Source of the DNA: an uncultured Legionella sp.
Lineage (GTDB): Bacteria; Pseudomonadota; Gammaproteobacteria; Legionellales; Legionellaceae
Reading direction: 5' to 3'
Length of the DNA stretch: 45,866 nt
Assembly (NCBI RefSeq): GCF_937871865.1
Contig: NZ_CALMPD010000190.1
Span: forward strand, 1 to 45,866
Position numbers and translations under genes: made by a program
Part shown: positions 37,689 through 45,866 of the stretch, piece by piece
How the letters are laid out: each line of letters starts with the position of its first letter
Position numbering within the stretch: the first letter of the stretch is position 1
Notes under the pieces: generated by a model
The model's input: the letters and a program-made list of their open reading frames with translations, nothing else
Database searches by the model: none
What the model was told of the DNA's origin: nothing

Positions 37689-40480
37689 ATGAAATGTCTC
37701 ACCTCATCGTGACCGCTGATATTGCCAACACACCGCAAACACAGCTCTGGATGTTCATTGTTTTGACCTATATCAGGCCTTCTATGCCAGCATCGTGCGC
37801 ACTTCTCATGAGCACTGGCGATTACTTCAATAGATACACCATATTCAGTTACAGCCAGGCCAACTGGAGCATTACTGGAAGGTATTACTTTAGCACCAGA
37901 AGTAATTAATAAAAAGCGCAATTCTTCACCCAGACGCGTCAGCTTAGGCATAACATCAGGATTAGCATATAAATTGACTTCAGCGGCCAAAGCAGAGCCA
38001 ATTTCACCTTTCTGTCGTGTCTCTTCTAAAGCTTTATTTACTTCATCTCGTATTTGATGTAGTTGTTCCCAATCATCCATATTTACGGCCTCACATTCAG
38101 GCCAGGCATTGTACCATTGTTCCAGGAAAATAGACTCGTCAGTATGCCCCGGAATAACGCGCCATATTTCTTCCGCTGTGAAGGATAATATAGGTGCCAG
38201 CCATATAGTAAAAGCGTTTACTATATGATACATAGCTGTTTGGCAAGAGCGTCGCGATACGCTGTCTTTTGCAGTAGTGTATTGCCTGTCTTTAATCAGA
38301 TCCAGATAAAAACTTCCCATATCAACAGCACAGAAATTATGGATTTTCTGATAAATAACATGGAATTGATACGCTTCGTAAGCAGCTACAATTTCTTCTT
38401 GTAACAATTGGCAACGTTTGATTGCCCATTTGTCCAGCTCTAATAAGTCATTTGATGCAACGCTGTCGTTGGTCGGATCAAAATCAAAAAGATTAGCTAA
38501 CAAGAAACGGGCTGTATTCCTGATTCGTCTATAAGCATCGGCATTACGCTTAATGATTTCATCAGAAATGCTCACTTCATTGCGATAATCAGTTGAGGCA
38601 ACCCATAAACGTAATATATCAGCGCCATTCTGGTTCACCAATTTATCCAAAGCGACATAGTTCCCTTTGGATTTCGATAATTTTTTGCCTTCGGCATCGA
38701 CAGTAAAACCATGCGTCAACACCGTTTTATATGGTGCAACACCATTCATTGCAACTGATGTGGTTAACGAAGAGTTAAACCAGCCTCGATGCTGATCAGA
38801 ACCTTCAAAATATACATCTGCAGGAAATTCCAAATCTTTGTTTTGTTTTAATACGCTAAAATGAGAAACACCCGAATCCAGCCAAACGTCCATGGTGTCA
38901 TTAATTTTATCGTAATTTTGCGCATCATCACCAAGTAACTCAGCTGCATCTAATTCAAACCAGACATCAATTCCTGATTGCTCAATCATCAGAGCTACTT
39001 TTTCAATAAGCTCCAAAGTATTAGGATGTAGTTCTCTTGTCGTATTATGTACAAACAAAGGCATAGGTGTTCCCCAAGCTCTTTGTCTTGAGATACACCA
39101 GTCAGGTCTGTTCTCAACCATGTTGCTGATTCGGGCCTTACCCCAATCTGGCACCCAGTTCACTTCGCCAATTGACCGGATGATCTCTTGTCGTAAATTG
39201 GATTTATCCATAGAAATGAACCATTGAGGTGTCGCCAGAAAAATCACTGGGGACTTATGGCGCCAGCAATGCGGGTAACTGTGTCGGATGTTTTCTCTTG
39301 CTAAAAGGACACCTTGTTCCGCTAATTTATCCAAAATCATGTCATTGGCTTTTAATACTGAAATTCCAGCAAAAAACGCAACATCCTCAGCAAAGCAACC
39401 GTTAGCTTTAACCGGGTTAATCAAAGGCAGGTTGTAAGATTTACCTACCAAATAATCGTCGGGGCCATGTGCTGGAGCCGTATGAACACAACCAGTACCA
39501 GAATCAGTAGTGACATGGCTTCCCAATATCACAGGAACTTGACGTTCATTGAAAGGATGATTCAATTGTAACAGTTCAAATGTCTGTCCTTTAACAGAAC
39601 CACAAATTGTGTATTCGCTGATACCATAGCGTGTCATTGCTGACTCAACCAGTTCAGAGGCAATGAGCAAATATTTGTCTCCTGCATCGAGCAGCGAATA
39701 CTCTATGTCTGGATGTAAACAGACTGCTTCGTTAGCAGGTAAAGTCCACGGTGTGGTTGTCCAGATAGGGAGAATTACCGGCTTAAGTTCTACCGTAGAT
39801 TCAAAACGGTTAATAAATTTATCAGGAGCCACAGCACTAAAGGCCACATCTATTGATGGTGATGTTTTTTCTTCATAATCAACTTCTGCCTCAGCCAAGG
39901 CAGAGCCACAATCAATACACCAATGCACTGGCTTAAAACCCTGCTGTAAATGGCCGTTCTTAATCATTAATCCCAACGCTCGGACTATATTAGCTTCATA
40001 ACGAAAATCCATAGTCACATAAGGATTATACCAATCACCAAAAACACCCAGACGTTGAAACTCATCTCGCTGAATATCAATTTGGCTGCTGGCGTATTCG
40101 CGGCATTTAACACGAAACTCTCTGGCAGTAATTTTTGAGCCTGCTTTTCCTACTTTCTTTTCGACATTAAGCTCGATGGGTAGCCCGTGGCAATCCCAGC
40201 CCGGAACAAAAGGAGCATCAAATCCACTAAAGGATTTGGATTTAATGATGATGTCTTTAAGAATTTTATTCAGTGCGTGACCACAATGAAGATGCCCATT
40301 AGCATAAGGAGGGCCGTCATGTAAGATAAATTTTTTGCTTCCACTACGAGCCTTACGAATTTGCTCATACAAGCCTTTGGCTTTCCAATCAGCTAGCATT
40401 TCTGGCTCTCGGTTTGCCAGACTTGCCTTCATGGGAAATGAAGTATTAGGAAGGTTTAATGTATCTTTATATTCTGCCAT
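37685..40480 (-). CDS. ileS: Isoleucyl-tRNA synthetase
   Basis: A 931-aa class I synthetase. The HIGH-type motif is GHLHCGH (residues 62-68) after PPYAN, and the KMSKS-type motif is KKLSKSKGN near residue 600. The editing domain includes the conserved [10 protein letters not shown] segment and [10 protein letters not shown]. The C-terminal zinc motif CARCWHRR, then CLRC, is present, so this is the bacterial type with an E. coli-like tail. It charges tRNA-Ile and edits Val. ribF lies 54 bases upstream and lspA overlaps the end. Confidence 0.97.
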   Translation of the reverse strand: MAEYKDTLNLPNTSFPMKASLANREPEMLADWKAKGLYEQIRKARSGSKKFILHDGPPYANGHLHCGHALNKILKDIIIKSKSFSGFDAPFVPGWDCHGLPIELNVEKKVGKAGSKITAREFRVKCREYASSQIDIQRDEFQRLGVFGDWYNPYVTMDFRYEANIVRALGLMIKNGHLQQGFKPVHWCIDCGSALAEAEVDYEEKTSPSIDVAFSAVAPDKFINRFESTVELKPVILPIWTTTPWTLPANEAVCLHPDIEYSLLDAGDKYLLIASELVESAMTRYGISEYTICGSVKGQTFELLQLNHPFNERQVPVILGSHVTTDSGTGCVHTAPAHGPDDYLVGKSYNLPLINPVKANGCFAEDVAFFAGISVLKANDMILDKLAEQGVLLARENIRHSYPHCWRHKSPVIFLATPQWFISMDKSNLRQEIIRSIGEVNWVPDWGKARISNMVENRPDWCISRQRAWGTPMPLFVHNTTRELHPNTLELIEKVALMIEQSGIDVWFELDAAELLGDDAQNYDKINDTMDVWLDSGVSHFSVLKQNKDLEFPADVYFEGSDQHRGWFNSSLTTSVAMNGVAPYKTVLTHGFTVDAEGKKLSKSKGNYVALDKLVNQNGADILRLWVASTDYRNEVSISDEIIKRNADAYRRIRNTARFLLANLFDFDPTNDSVASNDLLELDKWAIKRCQLLQEEIVAAYEAYQFHVIYQKIHNFCAVDMGSFYLDLIKDRQYTTAKDSVSRRSCQTAMYHIVNAFTIWLAPILSFTAEEIWRVIPGHTDESIFLEQWYNAWPECEAVNMDDWEQLHQIRDEVNKALEETRQKGEIGSALAAEVNLYANPDVMPKLTRLGEELRFLLITSGAKVIPSSNAPVGLAVTEYGVSIEVIASAHEKCARCWHRRPDIGQNNEHPELCLRCVGNISGHDEVRHFI

Positions 40481-40534
40481 TGATGCCTACTCTGCGAATT
40501 TGTTAAATTTCTGACGGTTCTTCTGCAGTTAAAA

Positions 40535-41461
40535 TTACTGCACATTTAAAAATGTTTTTGCCGCCGCAATGTCAAGTTGTATCTGCGTAATTAAAGCATC
40601 CACTGAGGTGAATTTAACCTCATCACGCAATTTGTGCAAGAAAAACACTTGCAAGAGCGTTCCATATATTGATTCATCAAAATCAAATAAATGTATCTCC
40701 AATATATTTTTAGTTCCATCTACCGTTGGTCGTTTTCCAATATTAGCAACACCGTAAACCAGTTTGCTATCCACCGTTACCTGTACTACGAACACTCCTG
40801 TTAAGGGTAATGATAAGCGATGCAAACTTAAATTAGCGGTAGGGATACCCCACTGGCGCCCTCGCCCGTCACCTCGAATCACTCTGCCGCACAAGCTGTA
40901 AGTCCTGCCTAGATACGTTGCAGCCAAACGCAAATTACCTTTTTGCAATGCCTCTCTGATTTTAGTAGAACTGACTTTTTCATGTTCAATAAGAAAATCA
41001 GCACAGGTTGTAACCTGACAGGAGTATTGTGCCCCCAGCGTTTGCAACAGCTGAAGATCGCCTGACCTGTTCATGCCAAATCTGAAATCTTCTCCTACAA
41101 GAAGAAAACGCACATTTAAAGCGTTAAATAAATATTTAACGGCAAAATCACTGGCTGTCGTTTTAGCAAGTGCGTCATCGAATTTGATACAGTAGACGTA
41201 ATCGACTCGACACAACCTTAACATATCCAGTTTTTCTCTTAGGCTGGAGAGTCGAGCAGGAGAACTGTCTTGTTGAAAATACTCTCTGGGCTGTGGTTCA
41301 AATAAAATCAGAACCAGAGGTAACTTCATCTCATCAGCTTTATCTCTTAGGGATTTAATCAGATTTTGATGACCCAAATGGATGCCATCAAAATTACCGA
41401 TAGTAGCTACTACGCCCTTATCAAATTCAGCTGGATGTTGAACACCACGCAACAATTTCAT
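40535..41461 (-). CDS. ribF: Bifunctional riboflavin kinase / FAD synthetase RibF
   Basis: RibF phosphorylates riboflavin to FMN and adenylates it to FAD. The N-terminal adenylyltransferase domain shows IGNFDGIHLGHQNLI near the start, FRFGMNRSGDL and VSSTKIREAL. The C-terminal kinase domain shows RVIRGDGRGRQWGIPTANL and ANIGKRPTVDG. At 308 aa it has the usual length. There is no strong ribosome-binding site before the ATG. It is the first gene of a ribF-ileS-lspA operon, the same order as in E. coli. Confidence 0.96.
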   Translation of the reverse strand: MKLLRGVQHPAEFDKGVVATIGNFDGIHLGHQNLIKSLRDKADEMKLPLVLILFEPQPREYFQQDSSPARLSSLREKLDMLRLCRVDYVYCIKFDDALAKTTASDFAVKYLFNALNVRFLLVGEDFRFGMNRSGDLQLLQTLGAQYSCQVTTCADFLIEHEKVSSTKIREALQKGNLRLAATYLGRTYSLCGRVIRGDGRGRQWGIPTANLSLHRLSLPLTGVFVVQVTVDSKLVYGVANIGKRPTVDGTKNILEIHLFDFDESIYGTLLQVFFLHKLRDEVKFTSVDALITQIQLDIAAAKTFLNVQ

Positions 41462-41567
41462 TAATCGATTAAATCATTCGAATTAAAGAGATATAGTATA
41501 CTGGTTTTCTTGCTTATTGAGAAATATAGCGGAAATTAATTTTTGTCTGATGCGGATTGAAATCATC

Positions 41568-41627
41568 ATTCCTTGAGGTTGTCTTATTAATGTACGCGAT
41601 GATTATTTTGAGACAACGCCAAGGAAT
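41568..41627. terminator. Long imperfect hairpin after the UspA gene
   Basis: ATTCCTTGAGGTTGTCT (41568-41584) and AGACAACGCCAAGGAAT (41611-41627) are inverted copies with two mismatches. The hairpin follows the UspA stop codon on the minus strand within eight bases. It could terminate or stabilise that transcript; it could also be a REP-like repeat. Confidence 0.45.
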
Positions 41628-41634
41628 AAAAAAG

Positions 41635-42069
41635 TTATTTGTGAGTTACTTTTGGTCTTACAATTAAGACATCACATTCAGCACCATGTAAAATTGCATT
41701 TGCAGTAGAACCCAATAATAAAGACAAACCGTGTTTGCCATGACTTCCAGTTACAATTAAATCAATCTTATGTTCCGTTGCAACTCTTAATATTTCATTT
41801 TTCGTTGAGCCAAACTCAATGAAGCGGTGTTTTTCATCAACGCCTAATTGATCAGCCAATTCACCGAGCTCTTTTTCTGCTTGTTCTCGAATAGATAATT
41901 CAACCTCAGCAAATCCAGCAAATCCAGGGTATGCATAGGCAGGTATAGGTTCAACAACATGGACAAGAATTAAATCAGCGCCATTTTCGTCTGCAATTTT
42001 TTTTGCTTTTGCGGCAGCTTTAACCCCAACTTCATCAAAGTCAGTAGCAAATAGTACCCTCTTATACAT
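41635..42069 (-). CDS. Universal stress protein A family
   Basis: A 144-aa single-domain Usp protein. It starts YKRVLFATDFDE, with the strand-1 aspartate typical of the family, and has the ATP-binding motif GSHGKHGLSLLLGST followed by CDVLIVRP. Such proteins bind ATP and help stress survival in the cytosol. An in-frame ATG upstream at about 42120 would add an odd N-terminus. AGGAG at 42076-42080 supports one of the two adjacent ATGs at 42072 and 42069; the latter has the better six-base spacer. It is a single gene. Confidence 0.93.
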   Translation of the reverse strand: MYKRVLFATDFDEVGVKAAAKAKKIADENGADLILVHVVEPIPAYAYPGFAGFAEVELSIREQAEKELGELADQLGVDEKHRFIEFGSTKNEILRVATEHKIDLIVTGSHGKHGLSLLLGSTANAILHGAECDVLIVRPKVTHK

Positions 42070-42072
42070 CAT

Positions 42073-42392
42073 TTTCTCCTTAAAAATCCGTTGCCTTAAT
42101 AAAGAGTAGCAGATCCTCACCTAATTTCCCATTTTTGAGATGAAACTATCGTAGCCGAATAGGAGCTATGACAATCTGTAATGTGCTTATCCAATCAAGT
42201 TCAAAAAACCACCTAATCAGCAGCAGGAGATTCCTTGCAGCGGTCGGAAAGACGTCTTTTTTAATAGGGCAACCGTGCTCGTTGCTGTTTTCTCAGTTGT
42301 CACATTTAATTAAAATATGATATAGATCATTTTTTAATGAACAAAACATAGTCAAGAATTGAGCTTGTTGCGTCATTACCAAGGTATTTACC
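42073..42392. other. Intergenic region between divergent uspA-type gene and pnuC
   Basis: About 320 bases. It contains the UspA ribosome-binding site, the perfect 12-bp palindrome AAAGACGTCTTT at about 42248-42259, and an AT-rich stretch with TATGATATAGATC before pnuC. I looked for a riboswitch-like fold upstream of pnuC and could not support one. No gene is visible. Confidence 0.4.
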
Positions 42393-42992
42393 ATGCTGTT
42401 AGATTTAACAGGCTCCTTAGCATCCTTATTATCAACCTATTATTTTATTCGATTAAATAACAAAGCCTGGCCTATAGGGATGATAGCTACAGTTCTTAAT
42501 GGTTGGCTGTATTGGCAGAAAGGTATTTACGCGGATACAGCGTTGGAATTCATTTATTTCCTGAGTATGTGCTATGGATGGTTCAGATGGTATAGACAAG
42601 ACACTGTGCATAATAGCTCAATACCCCCCCCCATTGGGCAGCTCAACAAACAGCAATGGATTGTTCTTGGTTTCTCCCTGATTACGATGTTTCTTTTTAT
42701 TGCCTATTTGCTACGCACATTCACTCACTCTACGGTTCCTTTTCTCGATGCGGCCACTACTTCTATGAGTCTGGTAGCACAATGGTTAATGTGCCACAAA
42801 ATTATAGCCACCTGGTTTTTATGGTTTATCACCGATGCACTCTACGCCATACTGTACTTCAGTAAAACCCTTCCCTTTCATAGCATTTTAATGCTGATTT
42901 ATACAGGTTTGGCTATAACGGGTTATATGGTTTGGGCAAAAAAATCAAAGCCTGCGTCTCTCGGCTTGCTTGCATCATCACAGGCCTTGTAA
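42393..42992 (+). CDS. pnuC: PnuC-type nicotinamide riboside (vitamin) transporter
   Basis: A 199-aa membrane protein with seven hydrophobic helices. PnuC hallmarks are seen: WPIGMIATVLNGWLYWQKGIYADTALEFIYFLSMCYGWFRW, and later W-F-x-WFITDALYAILYF and LPFHSILMLIYTGLAITGYMVW. PnuC moves nicotinamide riboside by facilitated diffusion for NAD synthesis; related PnuT and PnuX carry thiamine and riboflavin, and the specificity cannot be fixed here. A run of nine C (42624-42632) encodes three prolines in a cytoplasmic loop, and the frame is intact. No kinase gene is adjacent. Confidence 0.85.
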   Translation: MLLDLTGSLASLLSTYYFIRLNNKAWPIGMIATVLNGWLYWQKGIYADTALEFIYFLSMCYGWFRWYRQDTVHNSSIPPPIGQLNKQQWIVLGFSLITMFLFIAYLLRTFTHSTVPFLDAATTSMSLVAQWLMCHKIIATWFLWFITDALYAILYFSKTLPFHSILMLIYTGLAITGYMVWAKKSKPASLGLLASSQAL

Positions 42993-43123
42993 TAGGTCAT
43001 CAGGCTAACGGATACATGATAAATGTACCATGTTGTGCATGGGCTTCCCGTCTTTCGCAGGGCTCTGACGAATCCGGACATATTTGTGCGCAATCAACAG
43101 AGATGTATGGTATTGAACAAACT

Positions 43124-43233
43124 GATCTCAATTGTGTCGTTTTCCGCGAGTGAGGAATCCCATTCTTGAGACAAAGTTAGGAAGTAACTGAAAAAATGGT
43201 TTCCTGCCTGCGCGGGACGACACAATAGAGATC
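43124..43233. repeat. Inverted-repeat element (second family)
   Basis: GATCTCAATTGTGTCGT (43124-43140) and the reverse complement of 43217-43233 agree at 16 of 17 bases. The inner ends continue with CCGCG against CGCGGG. The element is about 110 bp, has no coding capacity, and differs in its termini from the element at 22440. It is a likely dispersed palindromic repeat or MITE. Confidence 0.65.
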
Positions 43234-43424
43234 CAAATGACGAATAAAGAACAGGCGTAATGTATAAAAAGCGCCAGAACCACTCAACACAGAGCAGCAT
43301 CCGGGCTATTTTTGATGTTCTCCATAACGGTCTGCCCAAGAGAAACAGCACGGCATGCAAGCGCCTTTCTCCAAAAGAACAACACAACCTAAAAGGCGGT
43401 CAGATTTGAGTGCAGGTTAAACAA

Positions 43425-43484
43425 AAAGGCCCGCAGAAAAAGCGCAACATACATCAGTATGTGAGCATTTTTCTGCGGGCCTTT
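43425..43484 (-). terminator. Very long terminator-like hairpin downstream of damX
   Basis: Arms of 17 perfect base pairs (43425-43441 and 43468-43484, core GGCCCGCAG) enclose an internal mismatch and a further stem ACATAC/GTATGT. On the minus strand the hairpin is followed by TTGTTT after the stem's own T-run, and it lies 30 bases after the damX stop. It is probably the intrinsic terminator of the aroB-damX transcript. Confidence 0.75.
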
Positions 43485-43513
43485 CGTTTAAGATGCGCCA
43501 AATATGGCCGTCT

Positions 43514-44971
43514 TTATCCGATGTCTGTGAGACCAGATGTACCTCTGATCCACGGTTTCAGTTTTGCAATTTCGGCAGGAAGCTTATTGCTACTCGATTG
43601 AGCCAAGGCTCTGCTGTCGTATTCACCTAAAGTTAAAATATACCAATTGCCTTTAGCATTCTTAAAATGTCTTATTTTTGCATTGGCAAATAATTTATTT
43701 CCGGCTTTAAATCGATGAATATCACTGACTTTATGACTGGCTACCAATTGAATGGTATACAGACCTGCTCCAGATACTTTAGTTTTCGTATTTTGAGCTA
43801 ACTGAGGTGGTGTAAACCCACTTATTTTAAGCAGCTTAGACTCTTGAACCGCGGCAGTTTGCGCTACAGTCAATTGAGTATCGATTAATTCCTTTCTTGC
43901 TTTCACAGTAGGTATTACTACTACTTTATCAACAAGAGCTACTGTATTTAAATTCTCTTCATCATCCATATCATCTAAAAATTGTTTTTTTGGCAAAGCA
44001 TAATGCACTAACTGGCGTGTTGATGAATCTTGCCATGAAGCAATGAAGCTCTCTAATTGTACCGGTTTCTCAGCAATTGCTGGCGGCACAGCACCAATAA
44101 CATGTTGTACTGGCAAAGGAGTAGTCAGTCTGGCTATTTCCGGGAATCGGTATTGATCATAAATACCGCTAAAATATAAATACGAAACACCTGCCGCAAC
44201 AGCAAGACTTGCAGCCAGACTGGTTCGTTTTAAAACGGACAGTGTACCGCCTTGTTTTTGAGTAGCACATTTATTAATAAATGATTCCAGACTGGAATTA
44301 ATCTTGGCTAAACTTCCCTGAGTCAATTGATAAAATTGCTTAAATTGTGCATCAGTAAGTGGCTTGTTAATTAAACTAGAAGTCATCGCACGCTGTAATA
44401 CATACGTTCTTGTTTCGCTTTCATTTAAAGAACCAAGCTCTATAGTATGAATCATGTTATTAAACTGCTCAGCAGTTAATTTATTCAGGGTTGCGACCAC
44501 GGAATAATCGGATACCAGACAGACATGAAAGAAGCCAAAATCTTCTTGATTCTTAATCGCCAGCATTACATCTTTAACCATAGACTCAGGTAAATGCTGG
44601 GCATCATCTATGACGAGTAATACATGAGCCTTTCGTTCATTAATCTGGGCAGCTATAGAGGCAAAATTGCTTTCAGAATTGAAATTTAAATGCAACTGCG
44701 CTGCTATATCACTGATGATGCTTTTTTCATCGCAAGGGGCTTTTGCAGTCATGAAAACAGGTTTTATTTGTTGATCCAGACTACTTTGTACTAAAGAACT
44801 AAATGATGTTTTACCACCTTCTTTTTCAGAAAGAACAGTGATTAGAACATTATTAAAAAGAACCAAATGATTAATGAAATCGATTTTAGCAAGCCATGAT
44901 CCTGGCTTAAAAAGTATTCTGGGTGGATTTGCAGCAGCACCAACATCAGGCAGAATCTTTCCATCTATCAT
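43514..44971 (-). CDS. damX: DamX-like cell-division protein (AAA ATPase plus SPOR domain)
   Basis: A 485-aa protein with an N-terminal AAA-type ATPase region, a single membrane helix near residues 249-270 and a C-terminal SPOR domain. The Walker A region reads VLSEKEGGKTSF, degenerate at its first glycine, and Walker B is HVLLVIDDAQHLPE. The periplasmic linker is long. The SPOR domain (LYTIQLVASHK to IRHFKNAKGNWYILTLGEY) binds denuded septal peptidoglycan. It follows aroB by two bases, the same order as aroB-damX in E. coli, where DamX takes part in division. Transcription is likely shared with aroB. Confidence 0.88.
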   Translation of the reverse strand: MIDGKILPDVGAAANPPRILFKPGSWLAKIDFINHLVLFNNVLITVLSEKEGGKTSFSSLVQSSLDQQIKPVFMTAKAPCDEKSIISDIAAQLHLNFNSESNFASIAAQINERKAHVLLVIDDAQHLPESMVKDVMLAIKNQEDFGFFHVCLVSDYSVVATLNKLTAEQFNNMIHTIELGSLNESETRTYVLQRAMTSSLINKPLTDAQFKQFYQLTQGSLAKINSSLESFINKCATQKQGGTLSVLKRTSLAASLAVAAGVSYLYFSGIYDQYRFPEIARLTTPLPVQHVIGAVPPAIAEKPVQLESFIASWQDSSTRQLVHYALPKKQFLDDMDDEENLNTVALVDKVVVIPTVKARKELIDTQLTVAQTAAVQESKLLKISGFTPPQLAQNTKTKVSGAGLYTIQLVASHKVSDIHRFKAGNKLFANAKIRHFKNAKGNWYILTLGEYDSRALAQSSSNKLPAEIAKLKPWIRGTSGLTDIG

Positions 44972-44973
44972 TT

Positions 44974-45866
44974 TTACTCTCCTTCAACAGCAGTAATAAG
45001 TGTTTTATGCAAACAATGTTCAGTGACTTTATCATCAAGATAACATTCACCCGGCTTTTTAATCACAACAAAACGTAAACTATTATTTTTAATTTTTTTA
45101 TCCAAACTCATTAAATCCCTCAATTGTTTTAAATCAATTGATTTTGGAATTTTATGAGGTAAATGGGCGTCTTTCAGCATTCGCTCAACTAATGCAACGT
45201 AGTTACTCTCGAGCAATCCCATGTTGAAGGACAAAACAGCAGCGCAGTATAAACCAATGGCCACAGCTTCTCCATGCAACCATTGCTGGTAGTTAGTATA
45301 AGTCTCTAATGCATGAGCGAAGGTATGTCCAAGGTTAAGTAAAGCGCGCTGGCCAGCTTCTTTTTCGTCGTTTTCAACAAACATCGCTTTAATTTTGCAA
45401 CAAGAGGCAATTAAATCAGGTAACTCAGGGCTTGTTGCGGTAAGTCCTTGTTTTAGTGCAAACAAGAGATTATCTAAAAAATCACCACCAGATAATAAAG
45501 CATATTTGATCATTTCTGCCAAACCAGAGCGAAACTCTCGCTCTGATAAAGTCTGTAAAGTATCCAGATCAATTAATACCGACTGCGGTTGATAAAAACT
45601 ACCAATCAAGTTCTTACCTAATACATGATTAATTGCTGTTTTTCCACCAACAGACGCATCAATCTGAGCAAGCAATGTAGTCGGTATCTGAATAAAAGGC
45701 ACGCCTCGTTGATAAGTTGATGCGGCAAAACCTGCTATATCGCCAATGACACCACCACCTAAAGCAATTATAGTGGTATCTCTATGATGCCTGTTTCGAA
45801 TTAGAGAATTATAGATAACAGACAAACTCTGCTCATTTTTAAACTCTTCACCATCGTCTAAAATGA
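44974..45866 (-). CDS. aroB: 3-dehydroquinate synthase AroB (5' end outside window)
   Basis: AroB converts DAHP to 3-dehydroquinate in the shikimate pathway. The visible part includes the NAD-binding ALGGGVIGDIAGFAAS, the YQRGVPFIQIPTTLLAQIDASVGGKTAIN active-site segment, SGLAEMIKYALL and the zinc ligand motif LNLGHTFAHALE with HGEAVAIG. The frame stays open to the window edge (residues DDGEEFKNEQS before the part above), so roughly the first 60 residues are missing. An internal TTG at 45825 is not the true start. damX follows two bases later. Confidence 0.95.
   Translation of the reverse strand, partial: ILDDGEEFKNEQSLSVIYNSLIRNRHHRDTTIIALGGGVIGDIAGFAASTYQRGVPFIQIPTTLLAQIDASVGGKTAINHVLGKNLIGSFYQPQSVLIDLDTLQTLSEREFRSGLAEMIKYALLSGGDFLDNLLFALKQGLTATSPELPDLIASCCKIKAMFVENDEKEAGQRALLNLGHTFAHALETYTNYQQWLHGEAVAIGLYCAAVLSFNMGLLESNYVALVERMLKDAHLPHKIPKSIDLKQLRDLMSLDKKIKNNSLRFVVIKKPGECYLDDKVTEHCLHKTLITAVEGE

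Larger units (their letters stand above)
42993..43513. other. Repeat-bearing intergenic region between pnuC and damX
   Basis: A gap of 521 bases without a supported gene. It holds the inverted-repeat element at 43124-43233 and the long terminator hairpin at 43425-43484. Short frames in it (for example 43094-43387 on minus) overlap the repeat and show no ribosome-binding site or family features. Confidence 0.6.

Noticed and set aside
42121..42392. Possible riboswitch upstream of pnuC
   Set aside because: I could not find the conserved core of a TPP, FMN, preQ1 or NAD-type riboswitch, only an unrelated 12-bp palindrome and AT-rich sequence.
43094..43387. 97-codon minus-strand reading frame between pnuC and damX
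   Set aside because: It runs across the repeat at 43124-43233, lacks a ribosome-binding site and resembles no protein.

Overview
The window looks like chromosomal DNA from a Legionella species. It is AT-rich, codes on both strands and is gene-dense. Ordinary gammaproteobacterial housekeeping genes (mfd, rmuC, tldD, era-recO-pdxJ, ribF-ileS-lspA, aroB-damX) alternate with Legionella-style accessory genes: an RCC1-repeat protein, long unrecognised proteins with acidic C-termini, a coiled-coil protein that I read as LidA-like, and a small protein ending in a eukaryotic prenylation box. All assignments come from reading the sequence; no database search was possible.

Layout. 1-3216: damaged or truncated RCC1-repeat gene, then a coupled pair of exported proteins (alpha/beta hydrolase and a beta-rich protein). 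3220-11301: rmuC, an amino-acid permease, a degenerate copy of a repeat element, mfd, and a SLC13/DASS-like transporter. 11441-17328: surface-polysaccharide genes (GT-C membrane protein on minus; GT4 glycosyltransferase, acyltransferase-3 and SAM methyltransferase on plus). 17307-22309: acyl-CoA synthetase, nitrilase-tldD pair, Bax-inhibitor-1 family protein with a clear terminator, then a better-preserved copy of the repeat element. 22650-24137: POT-family transporter. 24364-25911: unrecognised 515-aa protein with a possible CE-clan protease-like residue pattern. 26078-28465: era-recO-pdxJ operon on minus. 28654-37200: accessory block with a 1034-aa membrane protein, the LidA-like coiled-coil protein, an ArnT/PMT-type glycosyltransferase broken at a nine-G tract, a KDPG-aldolase-like protein lacking its key residues, and the CaaX protein. 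37224-45866: lspA-ileS-ribF, a UspA protein, pnuC, a repeat-rich intergenic region, damX and the 3' part of aroB.

How they fit together. The housekeeping genes supply transcription-coupled repair, ribosome assembly, B6 and FAD synthesis, lipoprotein processing, isoleucine charging, the shikimate pathway and cell division. The accessory genes are plausibly for host interaction (secreted or translocated proteins) and for the cell surface (polysaccharide and lipid A/LPS-type modification). The most notable points are the C-terminal CSIM box at the end of the 36637-37200 gene, the homopolymer frameshift at 34380-34395, the apparent pseudo-aldolase at 35837, and the His/Asn/Cys spacing in the 515-aa protein.
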